Source of the DNA: Roseiarcus sp963696665 | GTDB taxonomy: Bacteria; Pseudomonadota; Alphaproteobacteria; Rhizobiales; Beijerinckiaceae | Length of the DNA: 64,000 nucleotides | Assembly: GCA_963696665.1 (NCBI GenBank) | Contig: CAVOLE010000033.1 | Coordinates: forward strand, 37,813 to 101,812 | Direction: 5' to 3' | Part shown: piece by piece, positions 36,382 to 45,433 of the stretch | Position numbering within the stretch: the first letter of the stretch is position 1 | How the letters are laid out: each line of letters begins with the position of its first letter | The notes under the pieces: generated by a model | Database searches by the model: none | Told to the model about the DNA's origin: nothing | What the model saw: only the letters and a program-made list of their open reading frames with translations | Made by a program: the position numbers and the translations under genes

Positions 36382-36605
36382 TTCTCAGGCCAGGGAAAGG
36401 CGGCTTCGATAAAGGTCAGCGCGTCCGCCTCCTCGGGCCGTCCGCGCAGCAGTCGAGCCTGCCGCGTGGCCTCCGCGGCAAATTCCGACTGCGTCGGATC
36501 GGGAACCCGCACGCCCAACAGCTTCACGCCCCTGTCGGTCTGGGCGCGTCGGTAGCGCTGGAGCTTGGTAAGCTTGTCCTTCGGCTTAGGCTCGGCGCGG
36601 GGCAT
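36378..36605 (-). CDS. MazE-type antitoxin (DUF3018 family)
   Basis: A 75-residue basic protein: KLTKLQRYRRAQTDRGVKLL, GVRVPDPTQSEFAAEATRQA and 'FIEAAFPWPEK'. This is the antitoxin MazE/DUF3018 pattern, with an N-terminal DNA-binding part and the conserved VPD. It normally neutralises a MazF toxin encoded directly after it, but here only a 21-codon stub remains. It is therefore an orphan antitoxin. Confidence 0.78.
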   Translation of the reverse strand: MPRAEPKPKDKLTKLQRYRRAQTDRGVKLLGVRVPDPTQSEFAAEATRQARLLRGRPEEADALTFIEAAFPWPEK

Positions 36606-36692
36606 GCGCGCTCCTTTGGTTGCGCGCTACCTTAGCACGAAAGCGCGAAGGCGATCATGCCTTTGAAAGACAGCATTCTGTGATTGTCCGCC

Positions 36693-39600
36693 CTAAGCCG
36701 CCTTCTCCACCGGCGCCTTGCCGGCCTTGAGGTCACCCAGCGCTTGAGCCCGCGCTTTTGCGGCCTCGGCGGCGCTTGCCTCTTTCACATGTCCGTATCC
36801 GCGAATCCCCTCATAGGCGCCGACCACACGAACGGCGACGGAAAGGGACGCGGGCGTCAGGCGCTGGGTGAGATCCGTGACGTCGGCCTCGAACTCGGCG
36901 ATCAGGCGCCGTTCGAGCTTCCGCTCCTCGCTATTCCGAAATGGATCGAGCCAAGTGCCGCGGAGGAATTTCAGGCGCGCCATGGCGCGAAACGCTGTCA
37001 TCGCCCATGGGCCGGCCTCGCCCTTCTTCATGCGGCCGCTTGCCGGGTCGAGGCGGGCGAACGGCCAGGCGCCGATATGGAAATGGAGCTTATAGGGACC
37101 CTCGAATTCGTGCGCCAAAGCCTTCTGGAAGTCGGGCGAAGCGAACAGGCGCGCCACCTCCCACTCGTCCTTGGCGGCGAGCAGCTTGTGATAGGCCCGC
37201 GCGACGGCCGCCGTCAGCGCCTCCCCCAAGGCCGCGTCTCTCTCCGCCGCGCGCACGCGCTCAACCAGCGCGCGGTACCGCGCCGCGTAAGCCGCGTCGC
37301 GATAGTCCGTCAAATGCGCGACGCGACGATTGATGAGCGCGTCAAGCGAGGGCGCCTCGTCAGCCGGTTCCTCATAGCCGACCAGCGTCTCGACGCTCAT
37401 CGGATCGTGCCCGGCGCGCCGGCCCCATTCGAACGCCTGTTTGTTGGCTTCGATGGCGACGCCGTTGAGCTCGATTGCGCGATCGAGCGCCTCCCGGCGG
37501 ATCGGAACCAGACCCCTTTGCCACGCGGCGCCGAGCATGAACATGTTGGAGGCGATCGGGTCGCCCATCAGCGCCGCGGCCAGACGTTGCGCGTCGAGGA
37601 TGAGAGCCTTGGGCCCAAGCGCATTCTTCAGGCGTTCGATGAGCAAGTCAGCGTCCACGCTCCAGTTGGGATTGCGGGCGAAATCGGCGGTCGGCGTGAG
37701 GTCGGCGGAGATCACCGCGCTGGTCTTGCCGCGCTTGAGCCTGGAGAGCGCTTCGTCGCCCGCCGCGACGATGAGGTCGCAGCCGATCAGCGCGTCAGCC
37801 TCGCCCGCGGCGATCCGGGTTGCATGCAGCGCTCCCGGCTCGCGCGCAATGCGGACATGCGCGGTCACCGCGCCATATTTTTGGCTGAGGCCCGTGAGGT
37901 CGAGATTGGAGCTGAAGAGCCCGTCGAGATAGGCCGCGACGGCGAGCGTCTGGCTGACGGTGACGACGCCGGAGCCGCCAATGCCGGCCACCAGGACGCT
38001 GAAGCGTTCGCCGATCTCGGGCAGTACCGGTTCCGGGACCGGTGGCAGGTACTGGCTCAAAGGCGCTGTCGCCTCGGGCTTGCGCAGGCTTCCGCCGTGC
38101 ACCGTTACGAAGCTTGGGCAAAAGCCCTCGACGCAGGAGAAATCCTTGTTGCAGCTCGACTGGTTGATGCGCCGCTTGCGTCCGAATTCCGTCTCCAGCG
38201 GTTCGATCGCCATGCAATTGGAGACGCGTCCGCAATCGCCGCATCCTTCGCAGACTTGCGGATGAATGAAGGTGCGGATAGCCGGGTCGGCCCATTTGCC
38301 GCGCTTGCGCAAGCGCCGCCGCTCGGTGGCGCAAGGCTGGTCGTACAGGATGACGGAGACGCCCTTGTACTCGCGGAATTCGCGCTGCGTCGCGTCCATC
38401 GTGTCGCGGTGGCGAAGGCTGACGCCCGGCGGCAGCGCGACGCCGGCGTAGCGCTCCGGGTCGTCCGCCACGAGCGCCAGTTTCTTCACGCCTTCTGCAA
38501 CGAGTTCGCTTAAGATCTGGACAGGCGTCATGCCGCCCTCGATCGGCTGTCCGCCGGTCATCGAGACGAAGCCGTTGAAGAGGATCTTGTAGGTGATCGG
38601 AACGTCGGCGGCGATCGCCTGACGGATCGCGAGCGAGCCGGAATGGGCGTAAGTCCCGTCGCCGATATTGGCGAACACATGGTCCTGAAGGGTGAACGGC
38701 TCTTGTCCGAGCCACATCGCGCCTTCGCCGCCCATATGCGACGCGGTCGCGGTCTGATTCGGGTTGACCAGCGTCGCCATCCAATGGCAGCCGATGCCGG
38801 CCAGCGCCCGGCTGCCCTCGGGCACTGGGGTTGAACGATTGTGCGGGCACCCGGCGCAGAAGCCTGGGCTGCGCATGGGCGCGGGACGATTGCTGAGCGC
38901 AGCGCCAGGGGCCTCCGGCGCGCTCAGCGCGCAGTTCGGATCATGGCGCGAAATCGCCTTGACCAGCACTCCGGCGACGAGTTCGGGCGTGATCTCGCCG
39001 AAATTAGGAATGGCCGCCGCGCCCGGCGAAGGGTCGAACGGGGCCCCATCGAAATATTTGCCGACGATCCGCGGCGCTTTCGAATCGCCATAGAGTATCG
39101 AGCGGATCTGATCCTCAAGCAGCGGACGCTTCTCCTCGATCACGACGATGAGATCGAGCCCGCGGGCGAACTCGCGCACGACCACAGGATCGAGCGGCCA
39201 CACCATGCCGACTTTGAGGAGACGGAGGCCAAGCGCCGCGCCGTCGTCCCCGGGCCCAAGATTGCCGAGCGCCTGCAAGAGATCCTGCCAGGCTTTCCCG
39301 GCGGCGACCACGCCGATCCGGGCGCCCTCGCCACCGCCGATGATGCGGTTCAGGTCGTTGGCGCGCGCGTAAGCCAGCGCGGCCGGCAGCTTGTGCTGGT
39401 AGAGCCGCTCTTCCTGCGCGACCGGCGCGTCAATCGTGCGCGCCCATAAGCCATTCGGCGGCGCGCTTGGCCGTGGCGGTAAAACGATCTCAGGCAGGTC
39501 GGGCCCCACATAAACCGTGCCGCCGCCCTCGGCGACGTCGGTGACCACCTTCATGCCGACCCAACAGCCCGAGAACCGGGACATGGCGAGCCCATGCAGG

Positions 39601-40161
39601 CCAAAATCCAAGAGCTCCTGGGTGTTGGACGGATAGATGACCGGCATGCCGACGGCGATGAACAACGTGTCGGAGAAATTGACCGCGGTCGAGGATTTCG
39701 CGCCGTGGTCGTCGCCCGCGAGCGCCAGCGCGCCCCCTTTGGGCGAGACGCCGGTGAAATTGGCGTGGCGGAGCGCGTCGGCCGATCGGTCGACGCCCGG
39801 TCCCTTGCCGTACCAGATGCCGAACACGCCATCGACGGTCGCTGCGGGAAAATTGTTCAGTTGCTGGGCGCCCCAAATCGCCGTCGCTGCAAGGTCCTCG
39901 TTGAGGCCTGGGCGGAACACGATGTTATGCTGCTTGAGCTCACGCGCCGCTCGCCACAGCTCAATGTCGTAGCGACCAAGCGGCGAGCCGCGATAACCGG
40001 AGATATATCCGCCGGTGTTGAGGCCCGCCGCTTCATCGCGCAGGCGCTGCTGAATGGGCAGGCGCACCAACGCCTGCGTCCCGGTCATATAGACCCAGCC
40101 CTCGGAGGCGGTGTAGCGGGAGTTCGAGGGTCGCCTCCGGCCGGGCGAGGGCGACGTTCAT
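36693..40161 (-). CDS. Indolepyruvate ferredoxin oxidoreductase, fused alpha-beta (one +1 shift near the start)
   Basis: Oxidative decarboxylation of indolepyruvate and other aryl or branched 2-oxo acids to acyl-CoA with ferredoxin (about 1155 residues). The pyrimidine domain is N-terminal; the TPP-binding part includes IGCHWMATLVNPNQTATASH and ANIGDGTYAHSG. Cysteine motifs are FCAGCPHN, CEGCGDCGRVSNC and CNKDFSCVEGFCP. The gamma domain follows (VLVAGIGGSGVVTVSQTLAV). The frame begins at 40088 but the natural start is ATG 40161, after GGAAGGAAG; MNVALARPEATLEL joins YTASEGWVYMTGTQ after removing one C at 40118-40120. Confidence 0.92.
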
Positions 40162-40182
40162 GACAGCTTCCTTCCGTGACGG

Positions 40183-40497
40183 CTACGCGCCGCGCCCCGT
40201 TTCGCCGCCGAGGCGGACGAGATAGCCGGGGAGCGCATCGTCGAACTCCGGAAAGTAACGCCGAACGACGTTCGTGTCGAACGCGTTCATGATCGATTCT
40301 TTCGGCTCGCGATCGATGAGAAACCGCATCAAGGCCTCGACGCCCCGCGAGGGCTCGGCGCCAAGCTCCGCCCAGCGCCGGGCCTCGTCGGCCCCAATCG
40401 TGACCCGATGCCGACTTTCCCCGCGTGCGTCGCGGACGATCACGTCGAAAGTGAGCTCGCCGGGCTGGGGACTGACGGAGATTGAAGAGTCGCTCAT
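40183..40497 (-). CDS. Conserved hypothetical protein upstream of indolepyruvate oxidoreductase
   Basis: A 104-residue soluble, acidic protein (SVSPQPGELTFDVIVRDARG, HRVTIGADEARRWAELGAEP, RYFPEFDDALPGYLVRL). I do not recognise the family and see no catalytic motif or signal peptide. It ends 21 bases before the oxidoreductase start on the same strand, so the two are probably co-transcribed. Normal codon use suggests it is a real gene. Confidence 0.65.
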   Translation of the reverse strand: MSDSSISVSPQPGELTFDVIVRDARGESRHRVTIGADEARRWAELGAEPSRGVEALMRFLIDREPKESIMNAFDTNVVRRYFPEFDDALPGYLVRLGGETGRGA

Positions 40498-40866
40498 CTC
40501 TGATTATCCACTGGGCGGCGCTGCTCCGCAGCTGCGGCGACCTGCTGAAGATAGCGCCGCGCCATCGGGCGGCTGGCTGCGTAGTGCAATTCTACAGAAG
40601 AAGCGCCCGCTCGGCCACGCCCTCGGTGCGGTGTCCCCGAAGATCAGCTTTGGTTGCGTGTTGTCTACACGCCCAAGTTTTGACAGCCGCGCCGAGGCGA
40701 TTTCTTGCCCTTACTGGGAACTAACTCGGCGATCGCGCGTTTGGGGCTGCGTGATCCAGGGGCTTCCTGGGGAAAACGAGGCCGGCCGCACGCGCCGCCA
40801 CACCATGACCACGTTGTCGCCCCAAAACCTGCTTAGGTCGGGCGAAGGGGTGACAGGAGCTTGCGG
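40498..40866. other. Intergenic region upstream of the trehalose operon
   Basis: This 369-base region between divergent transcripts holds the EcfG-type promoter at 40717-40741. No gene or repeat is recognised in the rest. Confidence 0.6.
40717..40741 (+). promoter_or_regulatory. EcfG-type general stress promoter of the trehalose operon
   Basis: GGAAC (40717-40721), 16 bases, CGTT (40738-40741): an exact match to the alphaproteobacterial EcfG consensus, 126 bases upstream of otsB. Trehalose synthesis is a known target of this sigma factor in rhizobia and methylobacteria. Confidence 0.7.
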
Positions 40867-41652
40867 TTGGATCAATTGAACGCGCCGGGCAGAGAGGGCG
40901 CGGCGGCAGGTGTTGTGGCGTCGTTAGGCGACGCTCCGCTCGCTCTCTTTCTCGATGTCGACGGAACTCTGCTGGACCTCGCGGCGCGCCCGGAGGATGT
41001 TGTGACGCCCGCAGGATTGGTTTCAACGCTGGCGGGGGCCGAACGCAAGCTCGCTGGCGCGTTGGCGCTCATCAGCGGCCGATCCATCGATGATCTAGAC
41101 CTTCTCTTCGCGCCGTTGCGCCTGAGAGTGAGCGGGGTTCATGGCGCGGAGACCCGCTTCGATCCCGATGCGTCGATAGCGCCGACAGTGGGGGCCGACT
41201 TGCCTCAATCGCTGCTCGACGCGTTAAGGCGAGCGGTCGAGCCGTTTCCCGGCGTGTTCGTTGAAAACAAGCGCTTCAGCTTCACCGTGCACTATCGGCT
41301 CGCGCCGGCAGCGGAACGGCCGCTGCGCAATATCGTCAAAGAGCTCGTGGATTCGATTCCGATCGCTGTCGACATGATGGATGCGCATTGCGCGATCGAG
41401 ATCAAGAGTCCGTGTTTCGACAAAGGCGGCGCGATCGCGGCGTTTCTCACCACCTCAACGTTTCGCGGGCGCACGCCGATCTTCATCGGCGACGATACGA
41501 CCGACGAAAGCGGTTTCGCCCTCGTCAGTGCGCGCGGAGGCTTCGCCTACTCGGTCGGCCGTCCGCGTCGGGGCGCGATTGGCGCCTTCTCGGGACCGGG
41601 AGCCGTGCGCGAATGGCTTGCCGAGTTCGCGGAGGGGGGAACGAGCGCATGA
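40867..41652 (+). CDS. otsB: Trehalose-6-phosphate phosphatase
   Basis: HAD-superfamily phosphatase converting trehalose-6-phosphate to trehalose. Motif I is FLDVDGTLLDL, the ISGRS region is motif II, and the acidic motif is FIGDDTTDESGF. The start is probably TTG 40867, seven bases after AGGAG (40855-40859); another TTG at 40861 is too close to that site. No ATG is available before the first motif. It overlaps the following GH15 gene by four bases (ATGA), so the two are translationally coupled. Confidence 0.93.
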   Translation: MDQLNAPGREGAAAGVVASLGDAPLALFLDVDGTLLDLAARPEDVVTPAGLVSTLAGAERKLAGALALISGRSIDDLDLLFAPLRLRVSGVHGAETRFDPDASIAPTVGADLPQSLLDALRRAVEPFPGVFVENKRFSFTVHYRLAPAAERPLRNIVKELVDSIPIAVDMMDAHCAIEIKSPCFDKGGAIAAFLTTSTFRGRTPIFIGDDTTDESGFALVSARGGFAYSVGRPRRGAIGAFSGPGAVREWLAEFAEGGTSA

Positions 41653-43454
41653 CCGAGGGCAGTCAAACCAAAAAGCAGAATCTCGACCTCGCCCTGATCG
41701 GCAACAGCTGCGCGGCGGCGTTTGTCGACCAGAACGCTCGGATCGTGTGGTGGTGCTTCCCTCATTTCGATTCCGACCCCGTGTTCTCGCGGCTATTGGC
41801 CGACGACGAGGAGAAAGGGTTCTGCGACGTCACGCTCGCGAATCTCGCCAAGACCGAGTTGCAGTACGTGCGCAACACCGCGATTGTGGAAACCATTCTC
41901 ACCGACGCGAACGGCGGCAAGGTCCGTGTCTCGGATTTCGCCCCGAATTTCGAGCGGTTCGAGCGCGTATACAGGCCGCCGCAGATCATTCGGCGCATCG
42001 AACCGATCGCCGGCTTGCCGCGCGTGACGATCCGGGTGCGCCCAACGCATAATTACGGCCGCCCGACCACCAATTTCGTCGTCGGCTCCAATCACATCCG
42101 CTACCTCGACGGGAGCCAGGTTCTGCGCCTGAATTCCGATGCGCCGCTTTCCTACATCGTCAACGAAATTGCATTCCCTCTGACCCGGCCGGTCAACCTC
42201 ATATTCGGCCAGGACGATCCTTTCCTCAGCGCCATCGAGACGACGTCGCGCGAATTCCTCGACCGCACGCGCGACTACTGGCACGCCTGGGTGCGCTATC
42301 TGGCGCTGGCCTATGAATGGCAGGTGGAGGTAGTGCGCGCGGCGATCACGCTCAAGCTTTGCAGCTTCGCCGAGACGGGCGCCATTGTGGCGGCGCATAC
42401 GACATCGATCCCAGAGGCGCCTTCGTCGTCGCGAACCTGGGACTACCGCTATTGCTGGTTGCGTGACGCCTATTTCGTCGTCGATGCGCTGAACCGGCTC
42501 GGCGCCACGCAGATCATGGAATCCTACATCAACTACATCACGACCATCGCCTCCGTCGATGACGAGATGCAGCCGCTGCACGGCATCGTGCCGTTTACGC
42601 CGCTTGAGGAGCGGATCGCGCCCGACCTTAAAGGCTTTCTCGGCATGGGCCCGGTGCGAGTTGGCAACCAGGCGGCGAGCCAGCGGCAGAACGATGTCTA
42701 TGGCAGCGTCGTCCTTGCCGCGACGCAGATGTTCGTCGACGAGCGTCTGCCTAAGATGGGCGACGAGTTGCTGTTCCGGCTGCTCGAGGGTCTTGGCGAG
42801 CGAGCCATCGTGCATGCCTTCGAGCCCGATGCGGGTCTATGGGAATACCGCACCCGCGCGCTGCCGCACACCTATTCCGCTGCGCTGTGCTGGGCGGCCT
42901 GCGATAGGCTCGCGGGCATCGCGCGCAGGTTGAAAATCGCTGACCGCGCCAAATATTGGGCGGCCAACGCGCGCGCCTTGCGGAAGCGAATTCTGGAAGA
43001 GGGGTGGGATGAAGCACGAGGCGCCTTGACCGGCGCTTTCGGCTCGCCGGATCTCGACGCCAGCGTCCTCTTGGTCGCCGAGCTCGGACTCTTGTCCTCG
43101 AACGATCCCCAATTCATCAAGACCTGCGACACCATTGGCCGCGAGCTCGCGCGCAATGGCCGGATCATGCGTTACACCGCGCCCGACGACTTCGGCGCGC
43201 CGGAGACCGCCTTTCTGGCGTGCAACTTCTGGTACATCGACGCTCTCTATCAGATCGGCCGGAAGGACGAGGCGCGGGAGCTGTTCGAATCGATTCTCGC
43301 GCGCCGCAACGCCTACGGACTTCTCTCCGAGGACATCCACCCTGACGCGGGAGAGCTGTGGGGAAACTTGCCTCAGACATACTCCATGGCGGGCGTCATC
43401 AATAGCGCAACGCGGCTGTCGTCGAGTTGGGAGGAAGCATGGGCGCGCGACTGA
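41649..43454 (+). CDS. Glycoside hydrolase family 15 protein (glucoamylase/trehalase-like)
   Basis: A 601-residue cytosolic GH15 enzyme: an N-terminal beta-sandwich (LALIGNSCAAAFVDQNARIV, WWCFPHFDSDPVFSRLL) and an (alpha/alpha)6 barrel with RTWDYRYCWLRDAYFVVDAL. The C-terminal general-base region is LLSEDIHPDAGELWGNLPQT. GH15 members release glucose from alpha-glucans; some bacterial ones are trehalases. Placement between otsB and otsA, overlapping both, implies a function in trehalose turnover or in freeing glucose from glycogen-like polymers. ATG 41649 is fixed by the ATGA overlap. Confidence 0.9.
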   Translation: MTEGSQTKKQNLDLALIGNSCAAAFVDQNARIVWWCFPHFDSDPVFSRLLADDEEKGFCDVTLANLAKTELQYVRNTAIVETILTDANGGKVRVSDFAPNFERFERVYRPPQIIRRIEPIAGLPRVTIRVRPTHNYGRPTTNFVVGSNHIRYLDGSQVLRLNSDAPLSYIVNEIAFPLTRPVNLIFGQDDPFLSAIETTSREFLDRTRDYWHAWVRYLALAYEWQVEVVRAAITLKLCSFAETGAIVAAHTTSIPEAPSSSRTWDYRYCWLRDAYFVVDALNRLGATQIMESYINYITTIASVDDEMQPLHGIVPFTPLEERIAPDLKGFLGMGPVRVGNQAASQRQNDVYGSVVLAATQMFVDERLPKMGDELLFRLLEGLGERAIVHAFEPDAGLWEYRTRALPHTYSAALCWAACDRLAGIARRLKIADRAKYWAANARALRKRILEEGWDEARGALTGAFGSPDLDASVLLVAELGLLSSNDPQFIKTCDTIGRELARNGRIMRYTAPDDFGAPETAFLACNFWYIDALYQIGRKDEARELFESILARRNAYGLLSEDIHPDAGELWGNLPQTYSMAGVINSATRLSSSWEEAWARD

Positions 43455-44887
43455 TCATCGTCTCCAACCGCGTGGCGGTGCCTGAGACTCCCCGCACTCC
43501 TCTCGCCGGAGGAATGGCGGTTGCGGTGAAGGCTGCGCTCAAAAATCGCAACGGGATGTGGTTTGGCTGGAGCGGCAAGGTCTCTGAGCAGCCAAACGGG
43601 GCGCCTCAGGTCGTCGACATCAACAAGATGACGTATGTCCTCATTGATCTGTCACAAAACGATATTCAGGAATATTACAACGGTCTCGCAAACAGCGTGC
43701 TCTGGCCGATCCTTCACTACCGCGTCGATCTGCAAGAGTACTCCCGCGCTGACGCCAGCGGTTATATCCGGGTCAACCGCATGTTCGCCGATCGCTTGAG
43801 CGGGCTGCTCAGGGATGACGACGTTGTCTGGGTGCACGACTATCATCTGATGTTGCTGGGACGCGAGTTGCGTTCGCGTGGGCATCGCAACACCATCGGA
43901 TTTTTTCTTCACACGCCTTGCGCGCCGCCCGACATTCTGCAGACCCTGCCGCACCACCGGGAAATCCTGGGCGGCCTCGCTTATTACAATCTGGTCGGTT
44001 TCCAGACGGAAAACGATCGCGACAACTTCGCTCACTACTTGATGTCCCAAGGCGCCTTCCAGAACCGATCCACTTACGAATTCGAGGGACAGAAAGTGCG
44101 GCTCGGCGCTTTCCCGGTCAGCATCGAGACCAAGGCCTATATGCGTCTCGCGCGCAACGCCGGTCGCTCCGCGATGGTTGCCCTGGTGCGCGAAAGCCTT
44201 GGAGGAAACAAGCTCATCCTTGGCGTCGATCGACTCGACTATTCGAAAGGCATTCCGAACCGGGTGAAGGCGTTCGAACGGCTGCTTGAGAACAATCCGG
44301 AGTGGCGCGGCAACGTGACGCTCCTGCAGGTTACGCCGAAGAGCCGCTCCGACATCAAGCAATATGGCGACATCGAAAGCGAATTGACCGCCCTCATCGG
44401 CAAGGTGAACGGCCAGTACGGCGATCCCGCCTGGACGCCGATTCGCTATGTCAACCGTTCCCATTCGCGCACGGTTCTGGCGGGGCTTTATCGCGCCGCC
44501 GACGTCGCGATGGTGACGCCGCTCCGCGACGGCATGAATCTGGTCGCCAAGGAATATCTGGCGGCTCAGGACCCGGAGGATCCGGGCGTGCTTGTGCTGT
44601 CGCAATTCGCCGGCGCGGCGAAAGAGCTTGACCGGGCGCTGATCGTCAATCCGCACGAGGCCGATGCGGTGGCGGCGGCGCTGAAGCGCGCCTTGGAGAT
44701 GCCATTGGCCGAGCGCCGCGAGCGCCATGCGCCGATGCTCGAACATCTCATGGAAAACGACGTCAGGAAATGGGCGGAGGACTATCTCGCGACGCTGGTC
44801 GAAGGCGCTCCGACCCGCCGTCTGCTCGAGGGCATACGCGCTCTGTTCGGCGTGTCCTCGGAGAACGGGCCGTTGGCCTTTCGCTGA
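43439..44887 (+). CDS. otsA: Alpha,alpha-trehalose-phosphate synthase
   Basis: GT20 glycosyltransferase making trehalose-6-phosphate from UDP-glucose and glucose-6-phosphate (482 residues). Markers are LIIVSNRVAVP and the LAGGMAVAV loop at the N-terminus, VWVHDYHLMLLGREL, GFFLHTPCAPPDIL, LGVDRLDYSKGIPNR and the nucleotide site LRDGMNLVAKEYLAAQ. The start is ATG 43439 after GGGAGGAAGC; it overlaps the GH15 gene by 16 bases. It completes the stress-promoted otsB-GH15-otsA operon. Confidence 0.95.
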   Translation: MGARLIIVSNRVAVPETPRTPLAGGMAVAVKAALKNRNGMWFGWSGKVSEQPNGAPQVVDINKMTYVLIDLSQNDIQEYYNGLANSVLWPILHYRVDLQEYSRADASGYIRVNRMFADRLSGLLRDDDVVWVHDYHLMLLGRELRSRGHRNTIGFFLHTPCAPPDILQTLPHHREILGGLAYYNLVGFQTENDRDNFAHYLMSQGAFQNRSTYEFEGQKVRLGAFPVSIETKAYMRLARNAGRSAMVALVRESLGGNKLILGVDRLDYSKGIPNRVKAFERLLENNPEWRGNVTLLQVTPKSRSDIKQYGDIESELTALIGKVNGQYGDPAWTPIRYVNRSHSRTVLAGLYRAADVAMVTPLRDGMNLVAKEYLAAQDPEDPGVLVLSQFAGAAKELDRALIVNPHEADAVAAALKRALEMPLAERRERHAPMLEHLMENDVRKWAEDYLATLVEGAPTRRLLEGIRALFGVSSENGPLAFR

Positions 44888-44928
44888 GCCAGGCCGCGCA
44901 AGAGCGCCGGCGACCGAACCCCGCCCCC

Positions 44929-44994
44929 GCGCGCAAGTTTACGCAACTCGACGATTCCATGAGCCTAATTGCGCTTTTGCACAACTTTGCAACT
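44929..44994. repeat. Dispersed repeat R1, copy 2
   Basis: Aligns with 6568-6635 over its full length, with the same cores (CAAGTTTACGC, ATTCCAT, TGCGCTTT, CAACTTT). It lies 42 bases after the otsA stop codon. Its 3' end (ACAACTTTGCAACTGCCAAG, 44981-45000) is repeated again at 45158-45177. Confidence 0.6.
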
Positions 44995-45010
44995 GCCAAG
45001 CACCCTCAGC

Positions 45011-45140
45011 CCTCGTTTTGAGGGGCGCCGAAGGCGCGTCTCGAAGAACGTTCCAGCGTGCACGATCGGCGGGCGCCACCATCTGGATCACCCTTCGACA
45101 CGCTCGCTTCGCGAGCGGCTTGAGGCATGAGGCCGGTGGA
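45011..45140. repeat. Dispersed repeat R2, copy 1
   Basis: About 130 bp matching 63798-63918. Shared blocks are CGCCGAAGGCGCGTCTCGAA, GAACGTTCCAGCG and CGCTCGCTTCGCGAGCGGCT, the last a 7-bp stem with a TTC loop. It is a non-coding REP-like element of a type common in Hyphomicrobiales. Confidence 0.75.
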
Positions 45141-45433
45141 CCCACCTTCGCAGTTACACAACTTGGCAACTGCCAAGGCGGGGGCTTCCGAACGGCTGTG
45201 GCCGCGGACCTCATGGCTCAAGGACTTGCGTCTCGTCGAGCCGCCGCGCTATCGCGATTCGTTTCATTTTCGCGAGCGCGAATCGCTGAGGGTCGAATTG
45301 GGATGAGTGAGGCGCCGGGGCAATCTTTGGCTGTGCGATTGAATTCTTTGCTGCTTTGCACCCTTGACGCTCGCGCCGATCCGATGTTGAAGCGCCGCCG
45401 AGTTCAAAGCGCAGCGGGCGGACGATCATTCAA

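Larger units (their letters stand above)
44888..45433. other. Repeat-filled intergenic region
   Basis: 546 bases without a gene. From left to right: dispersed repeat R1 copy 2, repeat R2 copy 1, a 20-bp direct repeat (44981-45000 and 45158-45177, one mismatch) bracketing R2, then about 250 bases where nothing is recognised. Confidence 0.7.

Noticed and set aside
36684..38513. 609-codon open frame on the plus strand opposite indolepyruvate oxidoreductase
   Set aside because: The minus strand encodes all the cofactor and cysteine motifs; the plus frame has no recognisable domain.
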